From: Sequoia sempervirens
Taxonomy: Eukaryota > Streptophyta > Pinopsida > Cupressales > Cupressaceae
Length of the DNA stretch: 64,000 bases
Reading direction: 5' to 3'
NCBI GenBank assembly: GCA_007258455.2
Contig: VDFB02373365.1
Location: forward strand, 225,956,194 to 226,020,193
Both the position numbers and the translations under genes were made by a program. Under the pieces are notes generated by a model, which saw only the letters and a list, made by a program, of their open reading frames with translations, ran no database searches and was not told the origin of the DNA. Shown here one piece after another: positions 23,750-36,529 of the stretch (the first letter of the stretch is position 1; the number at the start of each line of letters is the position of its first letter).

Positions 23750-26700
23750 TTTTCATTTGCTATTATATTTGAGTGAAAGATTCTAATTCTTCTTGGAGAG
23801 ACTAAAATTTAACATTTTTTTGACCATTTTATTGATGCCTTCTTGTGTTACTTGTCCTTGCATCTGGTTCTGTAACTCATCAACCATTCTTGCAAGCTCC
23901 CTTACCGTCATAGGACTACCTCAAAATGTACATCCAAGGTTTTTTATTGCTTGGTAGATGTTATTCATAGCTTTCTCTACCTAGCCTCTATCATATTTTA
24001 ACTTGTTCTTGCACTTATTCAAAATTTTAACTCAAAATTGTGTTGCTCTTACCCAAATTAGAATCATGTCTTTGTCTCCATTTTCTATTACAACAACTTT
24101 TATTAGTTCCTTTGATTTTGTCTCATTTATTTGATGGAGGATGGGAATGTGTTCCTCTCATACCAGTAGTTCTTAATCAACACTTAATATCATTTGTTGT
24201 ACATTGATGTCCTCATCACAAATAGAATGATACAACTTAACCAATTATTTCAAAACTTGTTCTACTATTTCAAGAAAATTATCTATCCATTGTCAAGCAA
24301 TGAGAATCCACCCATCTAGGTCAAAATGTTTGACCTCTCATTTAAGAATTTCCTACAATACAGACTTGGGATCTCCAACATCAATAAGTCCAATAAAATT
24401 ACTTATATAGGTTATCAATTGTCCCACTTGATCCTTTAGCTAATCTTTGGTATTTTCATCCTTTTGCATTCTTTTCAATAAGGTGGTGATTGAAATTTGC
24501 AAGGAATGCTACTCCCCTTCTCTGGTCTGTACTCCCAAGTCTACTTGTCTAGCCTAGTAGTCTTCTACTATCATCTCAGACTCCAATTTATCAACTAAGG
24601 GGGAACTATTTCTGCTATCCTTTTTCCATGTTCATCAAACAAAAATTGTGGAGATCCTTTAGGATTTATTTCTTCTCCTCCCTGAAGATTTCAAGGATTT
24701 AGTTAATACACTTAATATTTGTTTTGGTGCCTCCAAATAGGACCTCTTCCTTTTACAAATGGTATGATTCAACCATATATGTATGGCTATAACTGTCTCT
24801 CTTTGATGGAAATAGTTGACCTCAACACACCATGATCTTTCTCCAATCTATCTTCATGGACCTTTTGGTCAGGCTCTAGGGAAACTCTTTCTTCTTCTTG
24901 GGACTTCTCTTGCTACCCTTCTTCTTCACTGTGAGGTAACTCCTCAACAATCCTCTTTTCTTGATTAATGGCTTGATCACCAAGTACAGTCCCCTGAATA
25001 ATATGCTCTTATGTGCAAGCTTCTTCTCTATTCACTTTTTCCTCTTTATTGAATTCCTCAACAAACACTTCTTCAATATGCATATCTAGCTAAACATTTT
25101 TTGAAAACACATGGGTATGTGCAGGATCATGATGGGCCAAAAAGTGGCTTTATGATGGGTATGTGTAGGGTATGTGGCTGACGACTCTTTTTTACCCAAA
25201 ATTGATGAATTTTTTTTTTTTCAAAGGATGTTCTTAGCTTTCCACCAATATAAATTATGCTTTACTTTGAATTTAATAAAAAATTATTATTATTTTCTAT
25301 TTGAATTCGACTAAAGTCCTATTTGATTGATAGGCTGATTGAAAACATCTATAGCTTTCAAACGATATCAAATTTTGAATCAAAACATGTATCACATTCT
25401 ATACTTCACATACTATAGGATTAAAAAAATTGAATTTCATGAAGTTTTGACCAAAGGTTAAATTAATTAGGACATATGAGGATTTTTATATTTTTTAAAA
25501 GAAGTTGTAATAAAAAAAAATTCATAATTAATTATTTGCTTGGAAAAAATTACAAAAGAATATGCATCACATTGGGACATGAGTCCTCTACTTATATCTA
25601 AAATATTATTGAAAAAAAATATCATTTTATTGTGGTTAGGGTGGTCAGACAAACACTTCTTATTTTTTCCCTAAAATTTAAGTGCTACTGCATTGAAATT
25701 TCAAATTTTCACCAAATAGATTTTTTTTTATAAATAAACCTAGTAGTTTAGAAACTAAATTCAATTTTCTATAGATTATTTTCTTACATATTTTGAAATA
25801 ATATAGATAACTTATTCAACTTTTTATGTCAAGTTTCCTAACTCTGATTTTTCTGAATTTTATCGCCACTTAAGGGCTTATTTTTTCCATGATGACCCTG
25901 CACATACCCACATCCTCCTTCTCCTTTTGGATTTCCTCTTCTATTTGAGGCTCCTTTTATATTTCTCCTTCCTCCATTGTTGTTTCAATAAGGATTTCCA
26001 CTCCTTGAGGTAGTTCATCTTTTGAAGGAGGAATAGATGGTGGTGGCTAAGAAGGTGGAGTCAAAATTTTCTCCTTGGGTGATTGTGGAGGAGTTGGCAA
26101 TGGTTTCCCATGGGGGGAAGTTGAGGAGTATGCTCGTTCAACCTCCCTTTGGTCTACCCTTTCTTTAATAGCTTCCCTTTTCCTCTTCTTACAAATAAGA
26201 CCACTATCATCTGCAAGTTCTTTACCTTCATTGGAGAAAATTTTTACTAGGCTCCTCTCTTTCCTTTTCTTTATCGTTTCTTTTGTAGCTTCTACCTTTT
26301 CTTTCTTCTTGTAGGTAACAATATACTAGTATATGGTTTCTCTATAGCATTATGTGGATTTTCCTCCTTGGTGTGTTCTTCAATTGTTCTCTCTCCTTTC
26401 TTCTCCTTCTCAGGTCCCTTAGTAGGTTTTTGCAATCTTGACATAGGGAAAGGCCTTTTTAACCATCAAAGAGAGTGGTCCACCACACCTTGTGTTTTTT
26501 CCTTTATGTTATCATTCTCTAGAACTAAGCAATCAACATTATAAATTGGCTAATCTGGAATCCCTTGGCTTGAGTAGGCAGGGTCAATGATTTTTTCATC
26601 TTCTTTCAACTCCTTTGGGATCCAAAGGTCTATGCAATGTCTCATCAAGAACACTATCAGTTGACAATATTCCTTTCTTCTTACTTTGAATTCATCCTTA

Positions 26701-28036
26701 CAATTGGCCTAGTGATCTTTGAGCTTGGGATCATGAAGGAAGTATGCACCCATTACTTTGTTGATGTTTCCAACAGGGTCAAACATTTCACGGGCATCAT
26801 TGTATAATAAAAAATTATATCTTATTTTAATTTTTGTATTCTTAGCATTCTAGTTTTTGGAACAAGAATAAATTTCTATTTTATAGGAAAACCATACCCA
26901 TGTTTGTGTTTTCTAGCAATGAGCTATCACACCTCTATAATCTATCTACAAACTTACTACAAAAGTAGTTTATTTGATGGCTATTGAGGGAGCTTGTATG
27001 GAATTTTGTGGAAACTGACCACCCTGATGTAAGTGAAAGTTTTATACTAGATAAAATAGTATCCAATTTCCTTAATCACTTTCATGGCTTCATTAGATAC
27101 TCTCTAAAAGAAATCTCCCTCCAACCCTCTAATCACATAATATATAAAGTTATCATTAACCACTCCAAAATTACGAATAGATAATTCCATTTCCAATTGG
27201 GGATAATGTTGATATATTATCACTTCTCTAAGCTCAAAGGATCCAATCTTTGTGAGTCTTTGAAATGAGGCTTGGGAAGCTAAAAAATATACAAGATAGG
27301 ATGTCATGTAAAATTTATGAGTTAAAAAAACAATACTTAACTATTGATGAATAGTATCACTGATAAGAGAAGCCTTGTCAATTTTATTCTTGTTTGAAGA
27401 ATTAATGATCTTAATGAATCAAACCATCCACATATAGAAGTCTCTATCATGTTGATACTCGAAGACCCAACTCAACAACACAATTAGATCTTTAACATCT
27501 TCCTTGTATTCACTTCTATGTTGTACCTTGGCTAACTTAGCAGCCACCTTCCTTGGTTTCTCCAACAAGTTGTTATTTATGTAACTCAATTTTTTAGTTC
27601 GATGTGCATCAAAATAATCCACTACTTTCTCCATGTCTACTGCCTCATATTCAACATGAGCAGGAATTATGAATATTTTGTCTATATACTCTGGGTTCAC
27701 ATCCAGTACAATTTCCCCATTTCCTCCCTTGAATTTCTAGGACTTGTGGTTGTAGTGAAGATCACAATTCAAGACCAACTCAAGGGATTGAACTATGACT
27801 AGAAAAGAAACAACCTCCACCAATCCTAATTTTGAAAGAGTTCTAGCCATTGGAGTCATGGCCCCACTATCACCAATCCTTCAATGGAACTCATTTATGT
27901 CAACATGGCCTAGGTTTGTATCACCAATCTCATTATATGCAGAGAACATCTTTGAAGAAAGATGGTATCCTTTGTATTGGTACTTCATTTCTTCTAAATC
28001 CTTGGGAGGCATATCTCCTGCAATTACTAGTACCAT
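23750..28036 (-). pseudogene. Decayed ~1,150-codon ORF inside long repeat A, unknown function
   Basis: From an ATG at 28036-28034 the minus strand stays in one frame to about 27104 with only a few stops. It includes PKDLEEMKYQYKGYH, LSKLGLVEVVSFLVIVQSLE, MTSYLVYFLASQASF and IYQHYPQLEMELS. Further pieces in shifted frames include FDPVGNINKVMGAYFLHDPK (26.8 kb), a proline- and glutamate-rich low-complexity part (26.1-25.9 kb), and a C-terminal part predicted helical by eye, with VTQEGINKMVKK (23.9 kb). The same order is found in copy B. The net length, without the inserted 797 bp, is about 3.5 kb. I do not recognise the protein: it shows no RT, integrase, transposase or gag motif. Confidence 0.6.
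25113..25909. mobile_element. 797-bp insertion with terminal inverted repeats
   Basis: The ends are GGGTATGTGCAGG at the left and CCTGCACATACCC at the right, with imperfect pairing continuing about 10 more bases (TCATGATGG against CCATGATGA). ACAT flanks both sides (25109-25112 and 25910-25913). Copy B of the host repeat has the uninterrupted site, AACATTTTCGAACACATCA near 34280-34300, which shows that this is an insertion. No transposase is encoded; the interior is AT-rich. It is probably a non-autonomous DNA transposon (MITE-like), superfamily not assigned. Confidence 0.72.
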
Positions 28037-28229
28037 ATATTAACAATTTTATATACCAAGAAGAGAAACCCTACAAGATAAGCCATGTTATACAATGTCC
28101 ATTTTTCATTTCAAAGTTATAACTTTTCAAAATAAGTCATACAAAATTTTTAGGGATTGGCCTTCGAAATTACCCCTTACCTCCTATTGTTAGCATATAC
28201 ATTTAAAAGTCTACTTTTCTTTTATTAAC

Positions 28230-29365
28230 ATCATCGGGTATCGAGGGATCAAGAATCCTTATACCTGTTTCTTTACCCTATAAATACATTGAATTTATAA
28301 CTATGTTTAATTTTGATGTTAGGGATTGAAGATCCCCTCTACCTCTTACTCATAGAGTGAATTCTCTTTGTAAATACTTCATCTCATCATGCATAGGAGA
28401 TTGTAGATCCCCCTTACCTATTGCTTGTAATGAGAATTCCTTAGGGATACATTTTTGCTTGATTAGGTGTTAGGGATCAAGGATCCCCTCTACCTCTTAC
28501 ATTGCTAACATTTTTCCTTGGTTAACTGGTATCCCTGACTCACAGTTTGAAAGGGTTTTAGGGGTTGGGGTTCATAGTTTCAATTTTCCTCTTTCTATAA
28601 AGTTTTTAGTATTAATTAAATCAAACATCTATGACCTAATAACCTAATTCTCATTTTTTGAACATTGAATTGAACATTTGAAAGTAGTTTAATAAAGGCC
28701 TACTTACTAAACACATCTTTTTGAATGAAGGAAACTAATCATGTTTGCAGACATCGAGAGTCGGGGTTTTCATCAAACCTCCTATCTCAATAAGAAAGTG
28801 TGTAAATGGTATATCCAATGCACAAAGTGCGAAAGGGAATCTTGAAAAAAAATTGACTAAGTGTTTTCTGGTTTATTAGATGTCGGAGATTGGGGATACC
28901 CTTTACCTCTTTCACCTTTATAAGAAAGGAAGTAAGTGATATCTTTGATGTTCAAATTCTAAAGGTCATGATCAAAATTTTGCTAAGTCATAAAGGAATG
29001 ATCAACATCGGAGGTTAGAGTTTCATCTTACATCTTGCAGATGTTTTCAAGTATTGGGTAATGGAAATTCACGATCTCTGAAGCTTGAAAGTTTGAATTT
29101 GAAAATGTTAAGACATGAATCGAGTGGAAATTCAAAGGCTTGATGTCTGAAAGGAATTTTAGAAACAAACAAGCCTAGGTTAAGTGTTGGGTGCATTGTT
29201 AGGGGTTAGAGATCAAGGATACCACTTACTTCTTTCACCTTTATGAGAAATCAATAAGAGAATTCTCAAATGGCCGAATCTTAAAAATTGTGATAATTTC
29301 ATCAAGTTACCAAGGTAGGGTTGGGTGTTGAAAATTGGAGTTTCACCCTACATATTACAATTTTT
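28230..29365. repeat. Degenerate tandem array in long repeat A
   Basis: A phrase like GTTRGGGATYRRGGATCCCC followed by TCTACCTCTTAC recurs near 28235, 28319, 28394, 28467, 28560, 28755, 28880, 29008, 29200 and 29330. Spacing is about 75 bp at first and about 120-190 bp later. It lies upstream of the ORF start on the minus strand. The same kind of array is in copy B at 36230-36520 and 51750-52560, split by the nested element. Confidence 0.65.
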
Positions 29366-30481
29366 TTTAGGTATCTAGTAAGGAAGACTCATGATGCTCG
29401 AAGCTTGATAGGTTCCAATTTTTTAAAAAATCTAAGGTACAAAAGGATGCAACCCTTGGGAAACTTGATGTATGATGTCTAAAGATGATGTCACAAACAA
29501 CATTGAAGTTGTGCCAAAAATAAAATAAATTCGATAGGGCAACAAAAACCAAAAAGAAAAGAACAAAAAGGGAAAGAAAAAAATGATAAAATGCAAAGAA
29601 GAATACCTAAAGTTGAACTGAGAAAAAGAAAAAGAAATAAAAAAAGGGAATTGAAGAAAACAAAGGAAAAAGGCCCAAAAAAATTCACGTGCACTAGAGA
29701 AGCACACAAATTAGTAAATCACAAGGGAAACGACTTGAATTTACCAACCTAATAATGCATGAAATGAGTGGGAGGGAAAACACAAACAAAAAAAACCATG
29801 AGCACAACACGAACCAAGAAATCCACAAACATGGGAAACCATGAGCACAACATGAACCACCCTAAATACAAACCAATCACTCAATACACCTTTAAATGAG
29901 TTAGGGATGTAGGCAAAGAATAGCAATAATGACGACCAATGATTAGAAGAATGCTTCATAGCTATTAGAGTTTGAATTGTTAATTGAATAATAACAAAAT
30001 GATCGATGAGTTAACCTAATTAACCTCAAATTCATTACATTAATGGTACACCAACCCAAGTGTTAAGGCATTAAACTCAAGTGGATCTTCATTAAATTTA
30101 AATATTTGTATGTGTGTTTGATAGGACATGATGTGACCCGCATGACAAATGAGGTGTCATCACCGTACTTCGCAAGTAGAAGCATGCTAGAAGAGAAAAC
30201 TCTAATGCACAAAGCTTGATGAAATTCAAGACAAAAGATACCAATGAATGAAGAGGGAGGGGTCAAGGATCAAGCCCGACAAGGAAGGTATATCTTTCCT
30301 TAAAAGTACAATTTTCAAACCCTAAATGCAAACAAAGATAGAGGAAAAGAACAAGGGAAAAAAAGGAATAACGGGGAAAGGAAAATGAGAAAAGGGAAAT
30401 AAAGACATGTAAAATGGAGAAGAGGGGGTCCCCATTTTTCTAAGAGAAAAAAAGGGTGTGATTATGAAGGCACAACAATAT

Positions 30482-30616
30482 ATGCACACACATACACATA
30501 CACACAGACACACATATATATACACACACATGTATATATATATATGTGTATATATATATATATGTATACATATACATGTGTATATATGTATATGTATATA
30601 TATGTGTATATAGATA
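30482..30616. repeat. CA/TA microsatellite
   Basis: Alternating CACACA, TATATA and TGTATA runs with interruptions start 5 bp after the right end of long repeat A. Open frames through it encode only low-complexity tyrosine/isoleucine/valine strings and are not genes. Confidence 0.95.
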
Positions 30617-30832
30617 AATATATTTTTTGTGAATATTTTATAAGTACAATGAAAATATAAGTTGTTAAGTAATGAATAAAGATTACAAAGTTCATCCTAT
30701 ATATGTATATTTCTCTCTTGTATGTGCAATGGAAAGTAGATAAATACTAACACACTTTATAGAAAATGTATGCTACTACGTTCTATTGAACAATGAAAGG
30801 AGAGTAACTTAAACATGGATGAGATGAATATA

Positions 30833-31195
30833 GATGTGGATTTCCAAATATATGCACAGAAAAGAAAGGGTTTTAAAAAAAAGCTCAAAGAAGTTTAGGG
30901 TTTCATGATAATAATTCCTTAATCAAATAAATAAAGATGTGGGATTTCAGATATATACCCAAAAAAGACAAAAGTGTTTTAAAAAAAAACCATACAAGGG
31001 GGTTTCATGATAATAATTCCTTTATCAAACGAATACAAACATGGGTTTTTAGATATAAGGGTTTTTAACAAAAACTACCATACAAGTTTAGTGTTTAATG
31101 ATAATAATTCCTTAATTAGAAAAAAAAATAAAAAATCTATAAACATGGGGTCAAAATCATATGTGAAATAATCCCTTAATCAAATTAAATTGTAA
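30833..31195. repeat. ~104-bp tandem repeat, three full units and part of a fourth
   Basis: Units start with GATGTGG/CATGGG (30833, 30935, 31040, 31144). They share a TTTTAAAAAAAA part and the phrase TTTCATGATAATAATTCCTT followed by AATCAAA. Unit lengths are about 102-105 bp. Confidence 0.85.
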
Positions 31196-32929
31196 TTACA
31201 AATGGGGATTTTTAAGCCCGAAAAAAAAGGTGAATGTATGCAGATTATAGAACCTAGTAGAGTATTTCACACTACTAAGTCAATGGATTCATGATAATGT
31301 AACCCTTGACGGTTTGCACAATGATGTGCGAAAGATAGGAGTACTTGACCAAAATACATTCATGAGTGCTAAACTGTTAAAAATGAAATGAGAAATGATA
31401 GGTTGAAATTACCTCAAACCATGGAGAGCATCACATGATGGAGATGACATGATAAGAAATGATGAAATTGATCAAAAAAAAGATGTTTAAAATTAGCACA
31501 TAATCAAATAGCCAAGAAACCCTTCACGGTTCCAAAAAAAATTCCAGTAACTAGACTCACAAGTACCATTGTTTTTATTATAAAAGAGGAAATGATAGTT
31601 TGACGTTACTTGAAACCATGGAGGGCAATTGAAATGCATCCATCAAGGGTCTAGCAACATTGTTGAGGGTGATCTTAGTAACAAACAACATGCTATGAAA
31701 TAAAGGTTTATTGCGTCTCTTGAAAAGAAATAAAATGACTCCAAGTTTTTTTTTGTTAGGTCATGACGATGTGGAAAACATAGAGGTGAGATCTATGTGA
31801 TTACATGAGGGGATTTAGGTTTTTGGAGAAAAACTAAAAGGATTTAAACAATCATAGAATAACATTTCATACACTCAACTTAGATTGCATATAGAATATA
31901 AGAAGATTTAAACTAATTCATTTCTCTTTCAAACCACTTTGATAACCATGTTTCAAAATAAAATGCAAAAGAGAATAGGGTAACAAGATACAATTTGAAA
32001 GAAACCTACAAAAATAATTCTAATGAAATCTATTATATTCAGACAACAACATAAAGAATTCAATCAATCACATCTGCACATTTAAACAAGATCTTCTAAA
32101 ACAACCATTAATAGAAATAGTATTCACACATTTACTATCAATGGAGAGAAATATTTAAAGGAAACACAATGAACACAAGATTTTCAAATTTCATTCAATC
32201 AAAACAACATCAATCACGTGCAGATATGGGATGAAATTCTACTTAATCCCATAAATTAAACCCAGATCTTATTAATTTATAAATTATGATTAAAATAGAA
32301 TGACCATACCATCACCATGGCACTAAATCCAAATGCATGCAACATAGGCATAATCATTTGATCAAATAAATCAAAACTTTGCATAAAATTCAACAAGTAA
32401 ACCACACATTGAGATTGTATTGTTTGTAGTTGCAAAAATTATAAGAATTCAAACCCTTTGAATGGTCCAAAATAAAACATAAATAGAGAAATAAACTTCC
32501 CATAATTGTGGATCTAAAATGAAAAAGAAACTATAACTAGCTCTAGCACTTGACCCTTTAACCAAAATAAAACTAGAATTTTAAAATAAAATTGAACTGG
32601 GCACCCTAGTTGGAATCGAGTATTTTTGCAAAGTTTAGGAAAATAGAAAAAAATAAAATAAAACTGAAGTGAAACTGAAATCAAATTGGTAGCACCAAAA
32701 TCCCCACACCATTGCATTTTGGCATATGATTCATGCATAGACAATCACACCTAACTTTGAAATCCCTAATCTTGACGTTGATCTAGAGAAATACATCATT
32801 CTCAAAAAAATTGGACACCTTCAAAAACATTTAGCCAAAATCAACAATAACACCCACCTTGTTTGTAGTTATTTTTCAATTTTCTCAGTCCATATTGACA
32901 CCACTTCATTTATTTTTTCCATGGATGAC

Positions 32930-35900
32930 CCCTTGTGAAACTGAATTCTAATCTTCTGATCGAACATGGTTTTCTCAAATTTCTGTTGTATTTTGGTGAA
33001 GGATTCCAACTCCTCTTGAAGAGATTAGGGTTTTACCTTTTCACTAACCATTCTATCAATTCCTTCTTGAGTGACCTATCCCTTCATCAAATTTTGCAAT
33101 TCCTTGATCATTTTGTCAAGTTCTCTTACTAATACAGGGCTATCCTAGAATGTTCACCCCAGGTCCTCTATTTCTTTGCAAATGTCATTCATTTTCTTCT
33201 CTACTTGGGCCTTGTCATTATTCAATTTTCTTTTACATTTATTCAAAAAATTTGTATGAAACTCTATTGCCCTTATCCAAATAGGAATTGACTCATGTTC
33301 TCCATCTTGAATTACCACAACTTTAAGCAACTCTTCCTCCTTAGTCTCATTCATTTTTTAGAGGATTTGGATATATTCTTTCCATACCAACAACTCCTGA
33401 TCAATGCTCAAAGAAACTTGTTGAGTGTGACTATCTTCACTGCTAATTGAATGGTATGATTTGACCAACTGCTTCAAAAATGTTTCTGCCAATTCCAAAA
33501 AAATTCCTTCCATTGTTGCACAATAGGAATCCATTCATCAAGGTTAGAGGGTCTAAATTCGCCTTTCAAGGTATCTTAGAGTGCAGAGTCGAGATCTTTA
33601 TGATTTATAGGGCTGATAAGATTACCGATATAGGCAGCCAACTTTTTAACTTGAGCCTTCATTTCCTCTTGTGTTTTCATCTTTTTGCATTATTTTCAAA
33701 ATCGTAGGAACTAACATCTATGAAGATTACTATTCACCATATCTTGTTTGGACACCTAAATCCACTTGGAAGATCTAATAGTCATTGGTCATCATCTCAG
33801 ATTCCATTTTGTCCACCAAAGGGACTACTACCTGAGCTATCATATTACCTTGCTCATCCATTGAAACAATAGAAATCCTTTGATCCCTCTTCTTCTCCCA
33901 AGGGATTGGAAGGAATCTGATAGCATATTCAAGCTAGGCTTAGGAGTTTCTACATATGTCCTTTGCATTTTTTGAATGGTTTGATTCAACCATACTAGGA
34001 TAGAGACATGTTTCTCTAGGGGGTTGGAGACTGTTCTTATATCATGATAAGTGCCAATACTTACCTCTAGCCCCTCCTAAGTTTTCTTCTCTTCTTCCTG
34101 AGCTCTTTCTTGATGCACCTCTCCCCCTATTTTTGGAAGCTCCTTAGTAGCTTTCTTTTCTTGGTTGACCTCTTCTTCAACCTCATGTTGTTCAACACAT
34201 CCTCTTGAGAAATATTCTCATCTATGAGAGGTCCTTCCTTAATCACTTCTTCTTGAAACACTTCTTTGACATTTACATTCAATGGAACATTTTCGAACAC
34301 ATCACCAGTTTCCTTTTGTGCTTCCTCTTCCCTAGGATGCTCCTTCTAAACTTCCCTTTCTTCAACAACATCTTTAGTAGGAATTCCTCCTCTGAGGGGT
34401 AATTTACCTATCAAGAGGTGAGCAGTTGGTGGTTGTGGTTGAGATGGTGGTACAAGTACTCTATCCTTTAGTGATTGAGGGGGAGTTGGCAGTGGTGGCT
34501 CATGAGGAGGAGTCGAGGAGTATGTTTCCTCAGTTTTTGGTTGAGCCACCCTCATTCTCCTTTTTTGTGATATAGTTTTTCACTTTCTTCTAGTTCATCT
34601 TATTCTTTTAAAGCAATGTTTATTGGCCTCATTTCTTTTATTTTCTTTCTTTCTTCTTTATTTGGTTCACCCTTGTCTTTATTCTTTGATGCGAGGGCAC
34701 TAGAGGAAGGTTTCTCCTTAGCATTTTATACCTGCTCTTTCTTTATAGTTGCTCTAGCTGAAGTTTCTCCTTCTTCTTAGAATATTTTGGATTCTCTAGC
34801 AATTTAGACACAGAGAAAGGTGTACTCAACAAGCAGATAGAGCATGACACAACCTGTTGAATTCTATCCTTAATGTTATCATTTTCCTTAACCGAAGAAT
34901 CCACATTGAAAGATATCTTCTATGATGCATAGTCAGGATCTAATACCTTTCCATCTTCTATTTTTTCTTTGGAGATTTGAACCTTTAGACAATGTCTCAT
35001 CAAAAATATTGTTAATAAATAATAATATTTCAATCTCACCTCAAATTCCTCTTCACGATTTACCCAATGATCTTCAAGTTTGGGCTCATAGATGAAGTAT
35101 ATACCCATCACTTTATTGATATTCACTATGGGGTCAAATCTCCTATGAGAATCATTATACAAGTCAAAATTGTATCTAGACATCTCAACTTCTATACTTT
35201 TCACATTTTGTGTATTCACACAAGAATACTCTCCTATCTGAAAATATCCATGCTTATGTTTCCCTACAATACATTTCTATACTTCAATAATTTGTCTACA
35301 AAACTTTAGCAAAAGCAACTTTTCTGATGGATACAGGGGAAGCTTGTATGGAATTTTATGGAAAACTACCACTCTAATGTAGGTAAATGTTTTATATTGG
35401 ATAATCTATTATCCAATTTCTTCAATCACCTTCATAGCTTCATTGGAGACCCTCCTAGAAAAATCCCCCTCTAAGCCCTAAATTATCATATAAATGAAAT
35501 TATCATTAACAATGCCAAAATGGCAAAAACTTGCCTCTAATTCCAATTGGGGATAATGTTGATAAATAGTTAATTCTCCCAGCTCATAAGATCCCACCTT
35601 GGTGAGTCCTAGGAATGAGGCTTGTGAAACCAATAGATAAACAAGATATGAAGTCATGTAAAACTTGGTGGATGAAAGAACATTACACATTTGTTCATGA
35701 ATGATGTCACTGATAAGTTGAACCCAACCAATTTTCTTCTTGTGGGAATAATTGATGATTTTGATAAATCTCACCATCGGGGGATAAAATTCTTCCAAAG
35801 ATTGAACTATAATCGGGAAACCTAAAATTTCCACCAATCCTAACTTCAAGAGAGCTCTAGACATTGAAGTCCTAACACTAGTATCACTGATCCTTCACTT

Positions 35901-36050
35901 GAAATAATCCATGTTGACATGTCTAATGCTAGTGTATCCGATCTCATTGTATGAGGAAAAAATATTAGAGGGTGGATGATAACCTTTGAATTGATACTTC
36001 ATTTCATCTGAATCCTTGGGTGTCATCCTTTCTGCAAACAAAAGTACCAT
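32930..36050 (-). pseudogene. Decayed ORF inside long repeat B, homologue of the ORF in copy A
   Basis: Starting at the ATG at 36050-36048, one minus-strand frame runs to about 34920 with few stops. It has MTPKDSDEMKYQFKGYH, LLKLGLVEILGFPIIVQSLE, MTSYLVYLLVSQASF, IYQHYPQLELEAS and VNINKVMGIYFIYEPKLEDH. Later frames give a proline-rich stretch (PPHEPPLPTPPQSLKD near 34510) and a helical C-terminal part (KMNDICKEIEDLG near 33190). Relative to copy A it lacks exactly 112 codons after VQSLE, without change of frame. The product is unrecognised. Confidence 0.6.
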
Positions 36051-36229
36051 ATATTGCCTACTTACATTTTCAAGGAAAGAAAACCCTGGCAACACAAGCC
36101 AAGTTAGATACTGTAAACCTTGAGTTTAAAGATCATACCATATCACAAAGAAATTTATGAGGTTTCATGGATCAACCTTCAGGCTTACCCATTACCTTAT
36201 ACCATTAATATGTTCATTTTAAAGTTTGA

Positions 36230-36520
36230 CCTCCTTTGCATGATTCTTTAGATGTTGAGGATCAAATTTCCCTCATACCCCTTGCTTTTAATCAAAGTTC
36301 TTAAGGCATTTCAAGGTTTGGTCAAGCATTAGGGATTGGTGATCTTGTTTACTTGTTACTTAGAAAGTGAATTCTCTTCGTTGAGAATTTATACCATCAA
36401 GCATCAAAGATCAAAAATATCATTTATCCCTTGCTTGTAATGAGGATCACTTAAATATTTCTTATGTTTGATCACATGTTAGGTATCGAAGATCCTACTT
36501 AACCCTTTTTTTGTTGTTAT
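36230..36520. repeat. Left part of the degenerate tandem array in copy B
   Basis: Phrases such as CATTAGGGATTGGTGATC and GTTAGGTATCGAAGATCC match the array in copy A. The nested element entered at its end (36529); the array resumes at 51750. Confidence 0.55.
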
Positions 36521-36529
36521 AGTAATTCT

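Larger units (their letters stand above)
22459..30477 (-). repeat. Long repeat copy A, probable 5' LTR (8.0 kb with insertion, ~7.2 kb net)
   Basis: This copy and copy B (31661-53701) are homologous from end to end. Plus-strand termini are TATTGAGGGTGAT...GCACAACA here and TGTTGAGGGTGAT...GCACGACA in B, close to the TG...CA rule. Removing the 797-bp insertion and its 4-bp duplication leaves about 7.22 kb. Copy B, without its nested element and with its 336-bp deletion restored, gives about 7.19 kb. On the minus strand the copy ends directly before a PBS and gag, so it sits where a 5' LTR should. In short samples the two copies are roughly 75% identical, so they are old. It contains a decayed ORF and a repeat array. 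Confidence 0.7.
30478..31660. other. Spacer between long repeats A and B
   Basis: About 1.2 kb with no coding domain. It holds a CA/TA microsatellite at its left edge and a ~104-bp tandem repeat, both listed separately. Nothing in it resembles a gag, PBS or LTR. Confidence 0.6.

Noticed and set aside
30462..30695. Minus-strand open frame of 77 codons
   Set aside because: It lies over the CA/TA microsatellite and encodes only low-complexity residues.
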